Positions 35,803 through 44,162 of a DNA stretch of 64,000 nt are shown one piece after another. Under the pieces are notes generated by a model, which searched no databases, was not told where the DNA came from, and worked only from the letters and a program-made list of their open reading frames with translations. Positions within the stretch are counted from its first letter, which is position 1. Every line of letters begins with the position of its first letter. Both the position numbers and the translations under genes were made by a program. The stretch is from Gammaproteobacteria bacterium HGW-Gammaproteobacteria-15 (GTDB lineage Bacteria; Pseudomonadota; Gammaproteobacteria; Enterobacterales; Alteromonadaceae), in the NCBI GenBank assembly GCA_002840125.1, contig PGZF01000003.1, forward strand, positions 643,340 through 707,339. The letters run 5' to 3'.

Positions 35803-38736
35803 TTAAAAAAAGTAACTAAAAGATAGTTTATAGTTGCGGCCAAAAGCGTTGTGGTTAATTGAATCAAAACCGCGCGCTGAGCCGTAAACAGCCGGCGGGT
35901 CGCGGTCTAGCAGGTTATCAACAGTAAAGTTAATACTGGCATTTTCAAAATCGTAGCCTATGTTGGCGCGTAATGTGGTCCAGGCTGCAACTTCACGCTC
36001 ACCATTTTCATCTAACAAACCCAAATCATTTAACTCATTAATATTGCGACGTCTGAGTCTGCTGATGTCGTCTTTGTAAGATGAGGTGTAAAGCGCCGTT
36101 AGCCCTAAATAAAGTGCTTCACCGCTCCAGGAAATACGCGCACTGGCGATGTTTTCAGGGTAACGGAAAGTACCAATTAGCGACTCGATTTCATTAGAGC
36201 CGGCTTTATTACGGTCAAAACTAACATAATGCGTCCAGTCTGCATTTAAGCCTAAGCGCCCGCCCATAAAATCCAGGGTGTGTGAAAAGCGGAAATCTAT
36301 ACCTTTAACATCTTGTTGGCCAACATTTTCTAACTGGATTACATGGTCGCGTAGCAATGGCAATTCATCAAAACGAGGCGCATCGAAGTCTACCCAGGCC
36401 GCGAGTATTTGCTGCATATTTGCGCCATCATCTTCTACGGTGAGGCCTGCTTGATCTGTTACCAAACACAAGTCCGGGTTATAAGCGATACCCGTTGCAC
36501 CTTCCGGCACCAGGCCGCAATGGCGCACGGATGCGTCTGTTGCTGTTCTTGCTAACATGGCTGTCAGATCAGTGTCTACCAGCTTTTTATGACTAAACTG
36601 CCAATAATCCACCGTTAAGGTTGTATCCTGAGTTGGGCTCCAGGCAAAACCTACACTAAGTGACTCTGAGGTTTCAGCTTGCAAATCCGGGTTGCCCAGC
36701 TCCAGCACGTTGGGACGGCGAACATCGCCGAAACCCTCACAGTAAAGATCTGAAACAGTTTGATTTGCACTGCAATCATAGGTGGCTGTGGTGGTTCTTA
36801 GTTTTACACCCGCTTGCGTCAGTGATGGTGCTCTGAAAGAGGTAGCCCATGAGCCACGAACAGCTAAGCTGTCCAGCGGACGCCAGGTAAGGCCCACTTT
36901 AGGGTTAAAGGTGCTGCCAAAATCGTCGTAATAGTCGTAACGACCAGCCAGTTGCAGTTCAACGGTGCTGCTTAACGGCGCATAAACCTCGGCATAGGCG
37001 GCAGCCTGGGTTCTGTCAGCGGCTGATAAGCTGGAGCCAAAGCCGAAGACGTCAACCAGATAACGGTTTTCTGGCCGAGCTCTGGCGTTTAACGATGGCG
37101 TGTCAGTGATTTTTTCTTTGCGTGCTTCTACGCCAAATGCTGCGCGGATAATGTCATCATTAAACTCCATCAAGTCGCCGCTAAAACGCAGATCCCAGCC
37201 GAAAACGGTACTCTTACCATCGCGGGTTGGTACTTCTTGCGCATTTGATAGCAAGGCGTCATTAGCAGCATCATTTTGCAGCAGAGGGTTAAAAGCGGTC
37301 AGCAAGTTGCCTGCAGAACAAGTTAAGCCATTGTCCGGATCAAAGTCGGCGATAGCGCCGTTGCTACACAACTCACCATGCACCAGGGCGCTATATTTAT
37401 AGCGGTTGTAAATGCCAGCTATGGCTTTTTGTTTAGATTGCGATTGTGACAGCAGGATTGCCGTTTCCCACTGCCAGTCAGCCACGTCTCCGGCAATGGA
37501 GCTGGTTAGACGGAACGAATCTGTTTTGTTTTCTATGGTACGGGGCTCATTAAAGCGGGCACTGTACTGGAACCCCCATAAGCGTTGGCCTGCGACAGTG
37601 TTAAACGGGTCTATCCACAGTTCGTCATATAAAAAGTCTATATAGTCAGATGGGTAAATATCCAACGCGGTTTCCGGAATCCAGGCACCGTGATCCGGAT
37701 TTATTTGCTCCACCTGTTCTATGGGTGCCGGCGAGGAAATCGCGGTAGATTTTGTTGTGCTGTAGAAAAAGTCGGTATTCCAAACTAAGCCGTTTATATC
37801 TTTGGTAAAAATAAACCCGGCAGATTGGCTTTCAAACGGGCTTTCCAGTTGGTCGTCCTGATTCGCGTAGTAAGCACAAATTTCTTCACCAAACTCGGTA
37901 GTGACTAACGGGCTGGCACAAGTTGGGTTGCCAATTTCATCACCGTTGCGTGCTGAATAGAAGTTTATATTGGCGCCGTCACGCAATTTGGGCAGGTAAG
38001 AGTAGTTACTTTGCAAAGCCGGCTGTGCGGTAAAAGCCCTGTCTGATGCCATATAGCCTTTGCGATCGAAAAGGTCGGCAAACAAGGTTAAATTGCCACC
38101 GGCAAAGTTGGTACCAAATAGCAGGTTAGCATTAACTTTCGCATCATTTGATGATGCCGTGCTGTTTGCATAAGACAGTGTAACTTCGGCCCCCTCGTAG
38201 TCTTTTTTCAGAATATAGTTTATTACACCGGCCACTGCATCAGCGCCATAAATAGCCGAGGCGCCGGTAGCCAGAATTTCAACGCGCTCAATTGCCGCCA
38301 GCGGGATACTGTTTACATCAACAAAGTTTTGCGTGCCGGCAGCAAAAGACGATGCTGCAACTCTGCGTCCGTTAATCAGCGTCAACGTAGAAGAAGGGCC
38401 TAAACCCCGCAAAGAGGCGGCAGCTTGACCGGCCGGTGTGGAGGTCGACGTTGCGCCACTTTCTGAAGTAGAAAAAGTGCCGGTACCACCGCGAACCTGA
38501 CCTAAGTCTTTAAGCAGTTCATATACTGAGCTGGCGCCGGAGTTCTTAATGTCTTCGGCCGAAATGACCGTAAGGGGTTGCGTACCCTCTAAATCTACAC
38601 CACGAATGCGTGAGCCTGTGATTTCGATTTTTTCAATTTTCTGTTCTTCTTTTGCTACTTCGTCAGCAGCGAAAACCAGTGGAGTTGCGAAAAAGCTGCC
38701 GGCAACAGCCAGCGCTAAAGGAGATAGTTTGCGCAT
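35803..38736 (-). CDS. TonB-dependent receptor, probable cyanophycin-product importer
   Basis: This 977-residue outer-membrane receptor has a signal peptide (about 1-23, ending VFAAD), the stretch KIEKIEITGSRIRG typical of TonB-box-proximal regions, a plug domain with SLRGLGPSSTLTLINGRR and IYGADAVAGVINYILKKD, and a large barrel ending RNYKLSFSYFF with a terminal aromatic residue. It belongs to the peptide/carbohydrate-type TonB receptors abundant in Alteromonadales. It is divergent from the secreted cyanophycinase and upstream of permease and dipeptidase, so its ligand is probably a cyanophycin fragment. The ligand is inferred from context only. Confidence 0.88.
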   Translation of the reverse strand: MRKLSPLALAVAGSFFATPLVFAADEVAKEEQKIEKIEITGSRIRGVDLEGTQPLTVISAEDIKNSGASSVYELLKDLGQVRGGTGTFSTSESGATSTSTPAGQAAASLRGLGPSSTLTLINGRRVAASSFAAGTQNFVDVNSIPLAAIERVEILATGASAIYGADAVAGVINYILKKDYEGAEVTLSYANSTASSNDAKVNANLLFGTNFAGGNLTLFADLFDRKGYMASDRAFTAQPALQSNYSYLPKLRDGANINFYSARNGDEIGNPTCASPLVTTEFGEEICAYYANQDDQLESPFESQSAGFIFTKDINGLVWNTDFFYSTTKSTAISSPAPIEQVEQINPDHGAWIPETALDIYPSDYIDFLYDELWIDPFNTVAGQRLWGFQYSARFNEPRTIENKTDSFRLTSSIAGDVADWQWETAILLSQSQSKQKAIAGIYNRYKYSALVHGELCSNGAIADFDPDNGLTCSAGNLLTAFNPLLQNDAANDALLSNAQEVPTRDGKSTVFGWDLRFSGDLMEFNDDIIRAAFGVEARKEKITDTPSLNARARPENRYLVDVFGFGSSLSAADRTQAAAYAEVYAPLSSTVELQLAGRYDYYDDFGSTFNPKVGLTWRPLDSLAVRGSWATSFRAPSLTQAGVKLRTTTATYDCSANQTVSDLYCEGFGDVRRPNVLELGNPDLQAETSESLSVGFAWSPTQDTTLTVDYWQFSHKKLVDTDLTAMLARTATDASVRHCGLVPEGATGIAYNPDLCLVTDQAGLTVEDDGANMQQILAAWVDFDAPRFDELPLLRDHVIQLENVGQQDVKGIDFRFSHTLDFMGGRLGLNADWTHYVSFDRNKAGSNEIESLIGTFRYPENIASARISWSGEALYLGLTALYTSSYKDDISRLRRRNINELNDLGLLDENGEREVAAWTTLRANIGYDFENASINFTVDNLLDRDPPAVYGSARGFDSINHNAFGRNYKLSFSYFF

Positions 38737-39103
38737 AGATACACCTGTCTTAACATGGCACAGCCTTCGGTATGGTCCGAATTGGTGTGCTTATAATTAT
38801 TTATGTTAGTTGTTGTGGTGCAGGAATAGAGACCTGCCAGACACGGTTTAGTGTCTGACGTGTGTCTACTCGTTAAACCACTCCGACAGGTAGTAGGACG
38901 AGTAGTGATATAAGCTAAGCGCGAAGGCTTTTTTTAACATATCGCTACCAAAATGATGTGTGATCAGTTAAACAACAGCAATAGAATTACTGCTAATTGG
39001 CAAAGAAGTCAATACAGGATAATCTATGCGGTATTAATTTTTTGGTACCTATCTGTGGTCGTGGTAGTTGTATACTTCTGCGCTTAAAATAAGAAAGAGA
39101 ATA
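38737..39103. promoter_or_regulatory. Divergent control region of receptor and cyanophycinase
   Basis: The 367-bp region contains a perfect operator-like palindrome, CAGACAC-6-GTGTCTG (38838-38857), followed by a further GTGTCT at 38862. A longer-range inverted pair ACTCGT/ACGAGT flanks 38869-38904. Either could be the site of a shared regulator; none is encoded next to it. No ORF is apparent. Confidence 0.4.
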
Positions 39104-40954
39104 ATGAGATCACTGAGCTTTTATATTGCTGCCAGCCTGTTGGCTTGTTCTGTTTCTGCTGCAACCACGGGGGCCAGTAAAAAATTTCCCGATTACTCTT
39201 TGGTGTTAGTTGGCGGTGGCTTGCAAAGTTGTAGCTCTGTAAATACCCGGGGTTGCTCGGCGCCAGATGTATTTTCTGCTGCAGCGAAGTCGGCGGATGT
39301 ATTTAGCGTATCGACAGCACATCTGAACAATATTGCCGGTGACAGTTTTTGGAACCCGGAGCGCGCAATAGAACAACAACAAACGCTGGCATTGCTGGAG
39401 TTTGTTCGTAGCAGAATAAACAACGAACAAGTGTCTGAGCGTGAACTGCTAAGGTTGTGGCGCTCGGCAGAAATAGAAATTGACGGTATCTGGGTATCCG
39501 GAAAAGAAAACTATAGCCAACTGAGTGATCGCGAGCGCAACTTTGTACTTGATCAGCTGCAGGTAATGGCTACAGCGCAAGATAACACTACTCGGCGGCG
39601 TACAGCGCAAAGGCAAAAAGAATATGCCAATCTGGCACAAACCAGCGATGCATTTTCAATAGAGCTGTATCGGAAAATCGTTGAGTTAGCTCAGCAGGTA
39701 GCAGGGCCTGCGCGAAAGCCCCGTTTGTTAGTGGTTACCGCTTCGAGCCGTGATCCATTTGCAGCGGTCGATTTTTACACTAATTTATTTACAGAAGCCG
39801 GTGCAGATGTCAGGTGGTTACCCATTAACGCCGCCTATCAGGCTGCCCAACAAAAACGCGTGGACAATAAACCATCATGCGCGCAATTACCGCAATATCT
39901 GGCGGCTTATCATGGTACTTATCAGCGCGAGCGGGTTTATCCTGATTTGATGCAACAGCTGAGGGAGTTTTGTCAGCAAGGCACTGCAGCAGCTGTTGAG
40001 CAGATCCGCCGGGCAGACGCTATTTTTATTAATGGTGGTGATCAAAGCCTGACATTGCAGGCCCTCAGGTTGGAAGATGGCAGTGTATCGGCTGAACTAA
40101 AGCAAATACAATCAATGCTAGATACGGGCCAGATTATTGTTGCCGGCACCAGTGCTGGTACTGCTGTGATGTCAGGAGGCTCATATCAGGGCCGTATAAC
40201 GCCGATGATTAGCAATGGCGACAGCTATAATGCTATGCGTTTCGGCGCTTTTGATTTGCCAGCACCACAACCTGGCTGCGACAAAGATCAAAGTTGTAGT
40301 AATGGTCTGGCAGAAAATCATCTTACTTTTACCTCAACTGGCGGTCTTGGCTTGTTTTCATGGGGGGTACTGGATACACATTTTTCTGAACGTGGCCGCC
40401 AGGGGCGTTTAATTCGTTTACTGAATGATACGCAAACCCGTTTTGGCTTTGGGATTGATGAAGCTACGGCAATGCTGGTTGGCTTTAGCAATACAGACAG
40501 CGAGCCAGAAGTGAAAATGTCTGTGTTAGGGGCGGCTGGAGTGTATGTAGTTGATACGCAAGGTATGCAAAATGCAGGCGAGGGTAGTGCAACAGTAATT
40601 AAGCAAGTTAACACACATTACCTGACCCGCGGCGATGCGATGGAGATAAAAGACGGTGTGTTACGCACCCGTTTTGCCGCCTGGAAGTTTGCACCGAATA
40701 ATATGCAGACGCCAATGCTGACCTCTGGCGAGTTGTTTGAACGCGACAACTATAAGCAACTGGCACATTTGCTTTGTTTAACCCAAAGCCGCCAGGCCGA
40801 TGGTAAAGCGGTAAAGGTTGGTCAGGGCCAGCAAATAAGCCTGTATAAAGATCATTCGTCGTACGCCCGGCAGGGCGTTTACCAGCTACAGGATAAAGAG
40901 GTGCAGTACTGTTCGTATCGTAATTTCAGGGTTGATGTTCAACCTGTGCAGTAA
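39104..40954 (+). CDS. Exported cyanophycinase
   Basis: Cyanophycinase is a serine exopeptidase of the S51 family that degrades multi-L-arginyl-poly-aspartate to beta-Asp-Arg. The nucleophile is S350 in IIVAGTSAGTAVMSGG; INGGDQSLTLQAL and VLDTHFSERGRQGRL are the other family signatures. The protein has an export signal; LLAC at residues 12-15 would make it a lipoprotein, whereas SVSAA could be a signal peptidase I site. At 616 residues it is much longer than cytoplasmic CphB, with an inserted region of about 150 residues before the catalytic core. I chose the ATG at 39104; the frame opens at 39068. It is divergent from the TonB receptor. Confidence 0.87.
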   Translation: MRSLSFYIAASLLACSVSAATTGASKKFPDYSLVLVGGGLQSCSSVNTRGCSAPDVFSAAAKSADVFSVSTAHLNNIAGDSFWNPERAIEQQQTLALLEFVRSRINNEQVSERELLRLWRSAEIEIDGIWVSGKENYSQLSDRERNFVLDQLQVMATAQDNTTRRRTAQRQKEYANLAQTSDAFSIELYRKIVELAQQVAGPARKPRLLVVTASSRDPFAAVDFYTNLFTEAGADVRWLPINAAYQAAQQKRVDNKPSCAQLPQYLAAYHGTYQRERVYPDLMQQLREFCQQGTAAAVEQIRRADAIFINGGDQSLTLQALRLEDGSVSAELKQIQSMLDTGQIIVAGTSAGTAVMSGGSYQGRITPMISNGDSYNAMRFGAFDLPAPQPGCDKDQSCSNGLAENHLTFTSTGGLGLFSWGVLDTHFSERGRQGRLIRLLNDTQTRFGFGIDEATAMLVGFSNTDSEPEVKMSVLGAAGVYVVDTQGMQNAGEGSATVIKQVNTHYLTRGDAMEIKDGVLRTRFAAWKFAPNNMQTPMLTSGELFERDNYKQLAHLLCLTQSRQADGKAVKVGQGQQISLYKDHSSYARQGVYQLQDKEVQYCSYRNFRVDVQPVQ

Positions 40955-40978
40955 CACATCATATGAGGTAACAGCCTG

Positions 40979-43270
40979 ATGCAAGGTCCGGTTCATCCAC
41001 ACGTCAGGATCTTTGCGGCCTGGATCCGTAAATGGGGTAAGCTGCAGCTGGCATTATTTTGCCAGCTGGTGCTGCTTATTCTTGCTGCGTTATTTAGTAT
41101 TTGCCTTGAGCTGGTACTGCATAATCAAATAGATTTTACCCTGCTAAATGGCGCGCTGTTATTTACCCTGGCGTTGGGGCCGGTGTTTATCAGCTTTATT
41201 TTTTATCTGGTACTGCACCTTGATGCTGCCTTGTCTTACCTGATTGATTCTGCTCATCAGGAGCGTTTACTGAACGAAGGTATGCAGGACAATATCCGCC
41301 AGTTGAATTTTGAGATTGAAGAGCGGAAAAAAGCCTTTCAGGCTAAGCGCCGGGCGATTGATGAGCTACGCAAAGAAATTGCCGAACGTAAAAAAGCCCA
41401 GATAGAACTGGAAGAGCAAAGCCTGCTGATCCGCTCAATTGTTGACAGCTCGCCTGACTTATTCTACTACCGCGACGAAACCGGCCGTTTTGCCAGTTGC
41501 AATAAAATGTTTGAAGCTATTATGGGTAAAACGGCACGTGAGCTTATTGGCCATTACCCGGCAGAAATATACACCGATGACAGTGCTCAGGCCGCTATTC
41601 TTACTGAACACGATAGTAATATGCAACAGCCCTCTGAACTGACGTTAGACGTCGAATTTGTTAAAGACGATGGCCAGGTGCTGTGGTTTGAAATGCGCAA
41701 AGTGCCATTTTATGACCGCTATGGCCGTTATATCGGCTTGCTGGGTTTTGGCCGGGATATTACCTCGCGTAAGCTGGCCGAGCAGGCGCTGGAAAAAGCC
41801 TATCTGGATAAAGGCAAGTTTATCGCTACGTTAAGCCATGAACTCAGAACGCCACTAAACGGTATTGTTGGTTTAAGCCGGCGTTTGCTGGAAAGCAAAC
41901 TCAGTAAACAGCAACATGGCTGGGCCAATACCATTTTTAGCAGTGCGGAAACGCTGGGTAATATTTTTAACGATATTATCGATCTGGACAAAATTGACCG
42001 GCAGGATCTCGACATTGTTTACCATAGCGTGTCGTTACGTCAGTTTATTAATGACATCGCAAATTTTGCAGAATTGTTGTGCCAACAAAAAGGCCTGGAA
42101 TTTAAACTAAGTTGTGACGGCGAGCTGGATGTTTATTTAAGGATTGATCCAACCCGGTTGCGCCAGGTGCTGTGGAATCTGCTTAATAATGCGGTGAAAT
42201 TTACCGCTTCGGGCTCTGTAAGCCTGGATTGCAAACTGGATGCAGTAAATAACCGGCTGCATTTTAATATCGAAGACACCGGTATTGGCATCGCTGCTCA
42301 GGAGCAGGAGCGCATCTTTGATATGTACTACAAATCTAATGATGGCCGCCGCTTAAGCATTATTGGCTCTGGCATAGGCTTATCCGTTTCGCGGGCCCTG
42401 GTTGAGGCAATGCAGGGCAATATCAGTGTTAGCAGCGAAGTGGGTAAGGGCAGTAGCTTTGCGGTGCTATTGCCTACAGAACTGCTGCAGCAAGAACAAC
42501 AACAGGCAATAAGCTGCCCTGAGCTGACCATACTGCTGATAGAAGATGTGCCGCTGAATGCCGAAATTGCTATAGGGTTGCTGGAGCAACGTGGCCATAG
42601 TGTTATTCATGCTGAAACCGGTGAAGATGCTATTGCTTTGCTTGAAACCGAAGATGATATTGATTTGGTGTTGCTGGATATGCAACTGCCCGATATGGGG
42701 GGCGAGCAAATAGCCCGTTATATCCGCGATGAGGAGCATTTATCAGCCTTGCCTATAGTGGTATTAAGTGCCAACGTGCGTAAAGCTGAACAGCAACTGG
42801 ATGGTGTGCATGTGGACGGTGCACTGGCCAAGCCTATCAACACCACTAAGCTGGATTTAATGCTGGCACGGCTATTTTCACCCAGCGCAGTGCGGTTGCA
42901 ACAGATAAAACCGGCCAGTGTAAGCAACGAAAACCAGGTTCTGGATATTGGCACCCTGAATGACTACATTCAGTCGCTGGGTAAAGATGCCATGAAACGC
43001 AGTGCCCAGCTATTTGCCCAGTTATTGCCAGGCTATATGAATAAACTGATGGAAACAGCAGTACAGCGCCAGGAGAAAGATTTTCAGGAAGCGGCGCACA
43101 AGTTAAAAGGTGCTGCAGCATCTGTCGGGTTATTATGGGTACAGCAACAGGCCAAGCGGATGGAGCAGGAACAAATTAACTGGCAGGGGCTGGAGCGGCA
43201 ACTGGTAGACTTTCACCTAAAAACAGAGCAGCACCTGGCTGCTCTGTCGGAATATATTGAAAACGCTTAA
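40979..43270 (+). CDS. arcB: Aerobic respiration sensor kinase ArcB
   Basis: ArcB is the hybrid kinase that senses quinone redox state and phosphorylates ArcA. Two membrane helices (about 22-46 and 55-80) enclose a short periplasmic loop. A coiled coil (about 95-150) and PAS domain (150-265) follow, then H287 (LSHELRTP), an ATPase domain with NNAVKF and DTGIGI, a receiver with D567 (LVLLDMQLPD) and an HPt domain with H707 (AAHKLKGAA). E. coli redox cysteine C180 is matched by C174 (FASCNKMF), but C241 is replaced by W236 (VLWFEMRKVPFYD). The gene faces arcA with only 4 bp between the stops. Confidence 0.94.
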   Translation: MQGPVHPHVRIFAAWIRKWGKLQLALFCQLVLLILAALFSICLELVLHNQIDFTLLNGALLFTLALGPVFISFIFYLVLHLDAALSYLIDSAHQERLLNEGMQDNIRQLNFEIEERKKAFQAKRRAIDELRKEIAERKKAQIELEEQSLLIRSIVDSSPDLFYYRDETGRFASCNKMFEAIMGKTARELIGHYPAEIYTDDSAQAAILTEHDSNMQQPSELTLDVEFVKDDGQVLWFEMRKVPFYDRYGRYIGLLGFGRDITSRKLAEQALEKAYLDKGKFIATLSHELRTPLNGIVGLSRRLLESKLSKQQHGWANTIFSSAETLGNIFNDIIDLDKIDRQDLDIVYHSVSLRQFINDIANFAELLCQQKGLEFKLSCDGELDVYLRIDPTRLRQVLWNLLNNAVKFTASGSVSLDCKLDAVNNRLHFNIEDTGIGIAAQEQERIFDMYYKSNDGRRLSIIGSGIGLSVSRALVEAMQGNISVSSEVGKGSSFAVLLPTELLQQEQQQAISCPELTILLIEDVPLNAEIAIGLLEQRGHSVIHAETGEDAIALLETEDDIDLVLLDMQLPDMGGEQIARYIRDEEHLSALPIVVLSANVRKAEQQLDGVHVDGALAKPINTTKLDLMLARLFSPSAVRLQQIKPASVSNENQVLDIGTLNDYIQSLGKDAMKRSAQLFAQLLPGYMNKLMETAVQRQEKDFQEAAHKLKGAAASVGLLWVQQQAKRMEQEQINWQGLERQLVDFHLKTEQHLAALSEYIENA

Positions 43271-43274
43271 GGGT

Positions 43275-43982
43275 TTACTTTTCCAGTTTACCCACAAAGC
43301 GGTAACCTTCACCATGGATGGTGCTGATTAACTCTGGGCTTTCAATATCAGATTCAAAATGCTTACGGATACGGCGGATAGTTACATCTACAGTACGGTC
43401 ATTCGGGCGTAAATCACGGCCTGTCATATGGCGGATTAACTGCTCACGGGTGAAAATTTTACCCGGTGTATCCAGCATTAAACGCAGCGCACGATATTCG
43501 CCTTTTGGCAAACGGCGGGCAACGCCTTTGGGGGATGTCAGGTTGCGGCTGTTTTCATCCAGTGTCCAGCCATTAAACTTAACAATGCTTTTATGCTCTT
43601 CAACTACCGGCTGAGCCACAGTGCGGCTTAACAGGTTGCGGGCACGAATAGTTAACTCACGTGGGTTAAATGGTTTGGTCAGGTAATCGTCTGCACCAAT
43701 TTCCAATCCCAGAATGCGATCTACTTCACTGTCGCGGCCGGTCAGGAAAATTAAACCGATATTTTCGCGCTGACGCAATTCGCGGGCCAGGATCAGGCCA
43801 TTTTTACCTGGCAGGTTAATATCCATGACGACCAGATTTACCTGATTTTCAGTAAGCTTCTGGTTCATCTCCTCGCCGTTTACCGCCTCGATAACATCAT
43901 AGCCCTCTCCCTGAAACAGGCTAACCAGATTTAAACGGGTTACTTCTTCGTCTTCAACTATGAGAATCACAGGTGTTTGCAT
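43275..43982 (-). CDS. arcA: Two-component response regulator ArcA
   Basis: ArcA represses respiratory and TCA genes under low oxygen. The receiver has the acidic pair in IVEDEEV, phospho-acceptor D54 ([12 protein letters not shown]) and [11 protein letters not shown] winged-helix DNA-binding domain ends [16 protein letters not shown]. The 235 residues are nearly identical in layout to E. coli ArcA. It is convergent with its own sensor gene, unlike in E. coli, where the two are unlinked. Two palindromes TTGTTAACAA lie about 105-130 bp upstream of the start. Confidence 0.97.
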   Translation of the reverse strand: MQTPVILIVEDEEVTRLNLVSLFQGEGYDVIEAVNGEEMNQKLTENQVNLVVMDINLPGKNGLILARELRQRENIGLIFLTGRDSEVDRILGLEIGADDYLTKPFNPRELTIRARNLLSRTVAQPVVEEHKSIVKFNGWTLDENSRNLTSPKGVARRLPKGEYRALRLMLDTPGKIFTREQLIRHMTGRDLRPNDRTVDVTIRRIRKHFESDIESPELISTIHGEGYRFVGKLEK

Positions 43983-44085
43983 TGGAGTTAAACCTTATGT
44001 GAATTTTGTGAAATTTATAATGCTTAAGCGTGTTATAGATGACGTCGATTTGTCAAATAATACGTAATTATAACCATCTGTCCAA

Positions 44086-44111
44086 TTGTTAACAAGTTCT
44101 TTTGTTAACAA
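44086..44111. promoter_or_regulatory. Paired palindromes upstream of arcA
   Basis: TTGTTAACAA occurs twice, at 44086-44095 and 44102-44111, with a 16-bp period. Each contains the GTTA element found in ArcA boxes, so autoregulation is possible; a different dimeric regulator is equally possible. Confidence 0.4.
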
Positions 44112-44162
44112 TTAGTCGCAGCTAATGTTCCATTCGACCAAAGTAGCATCAGTTATTGTTGT

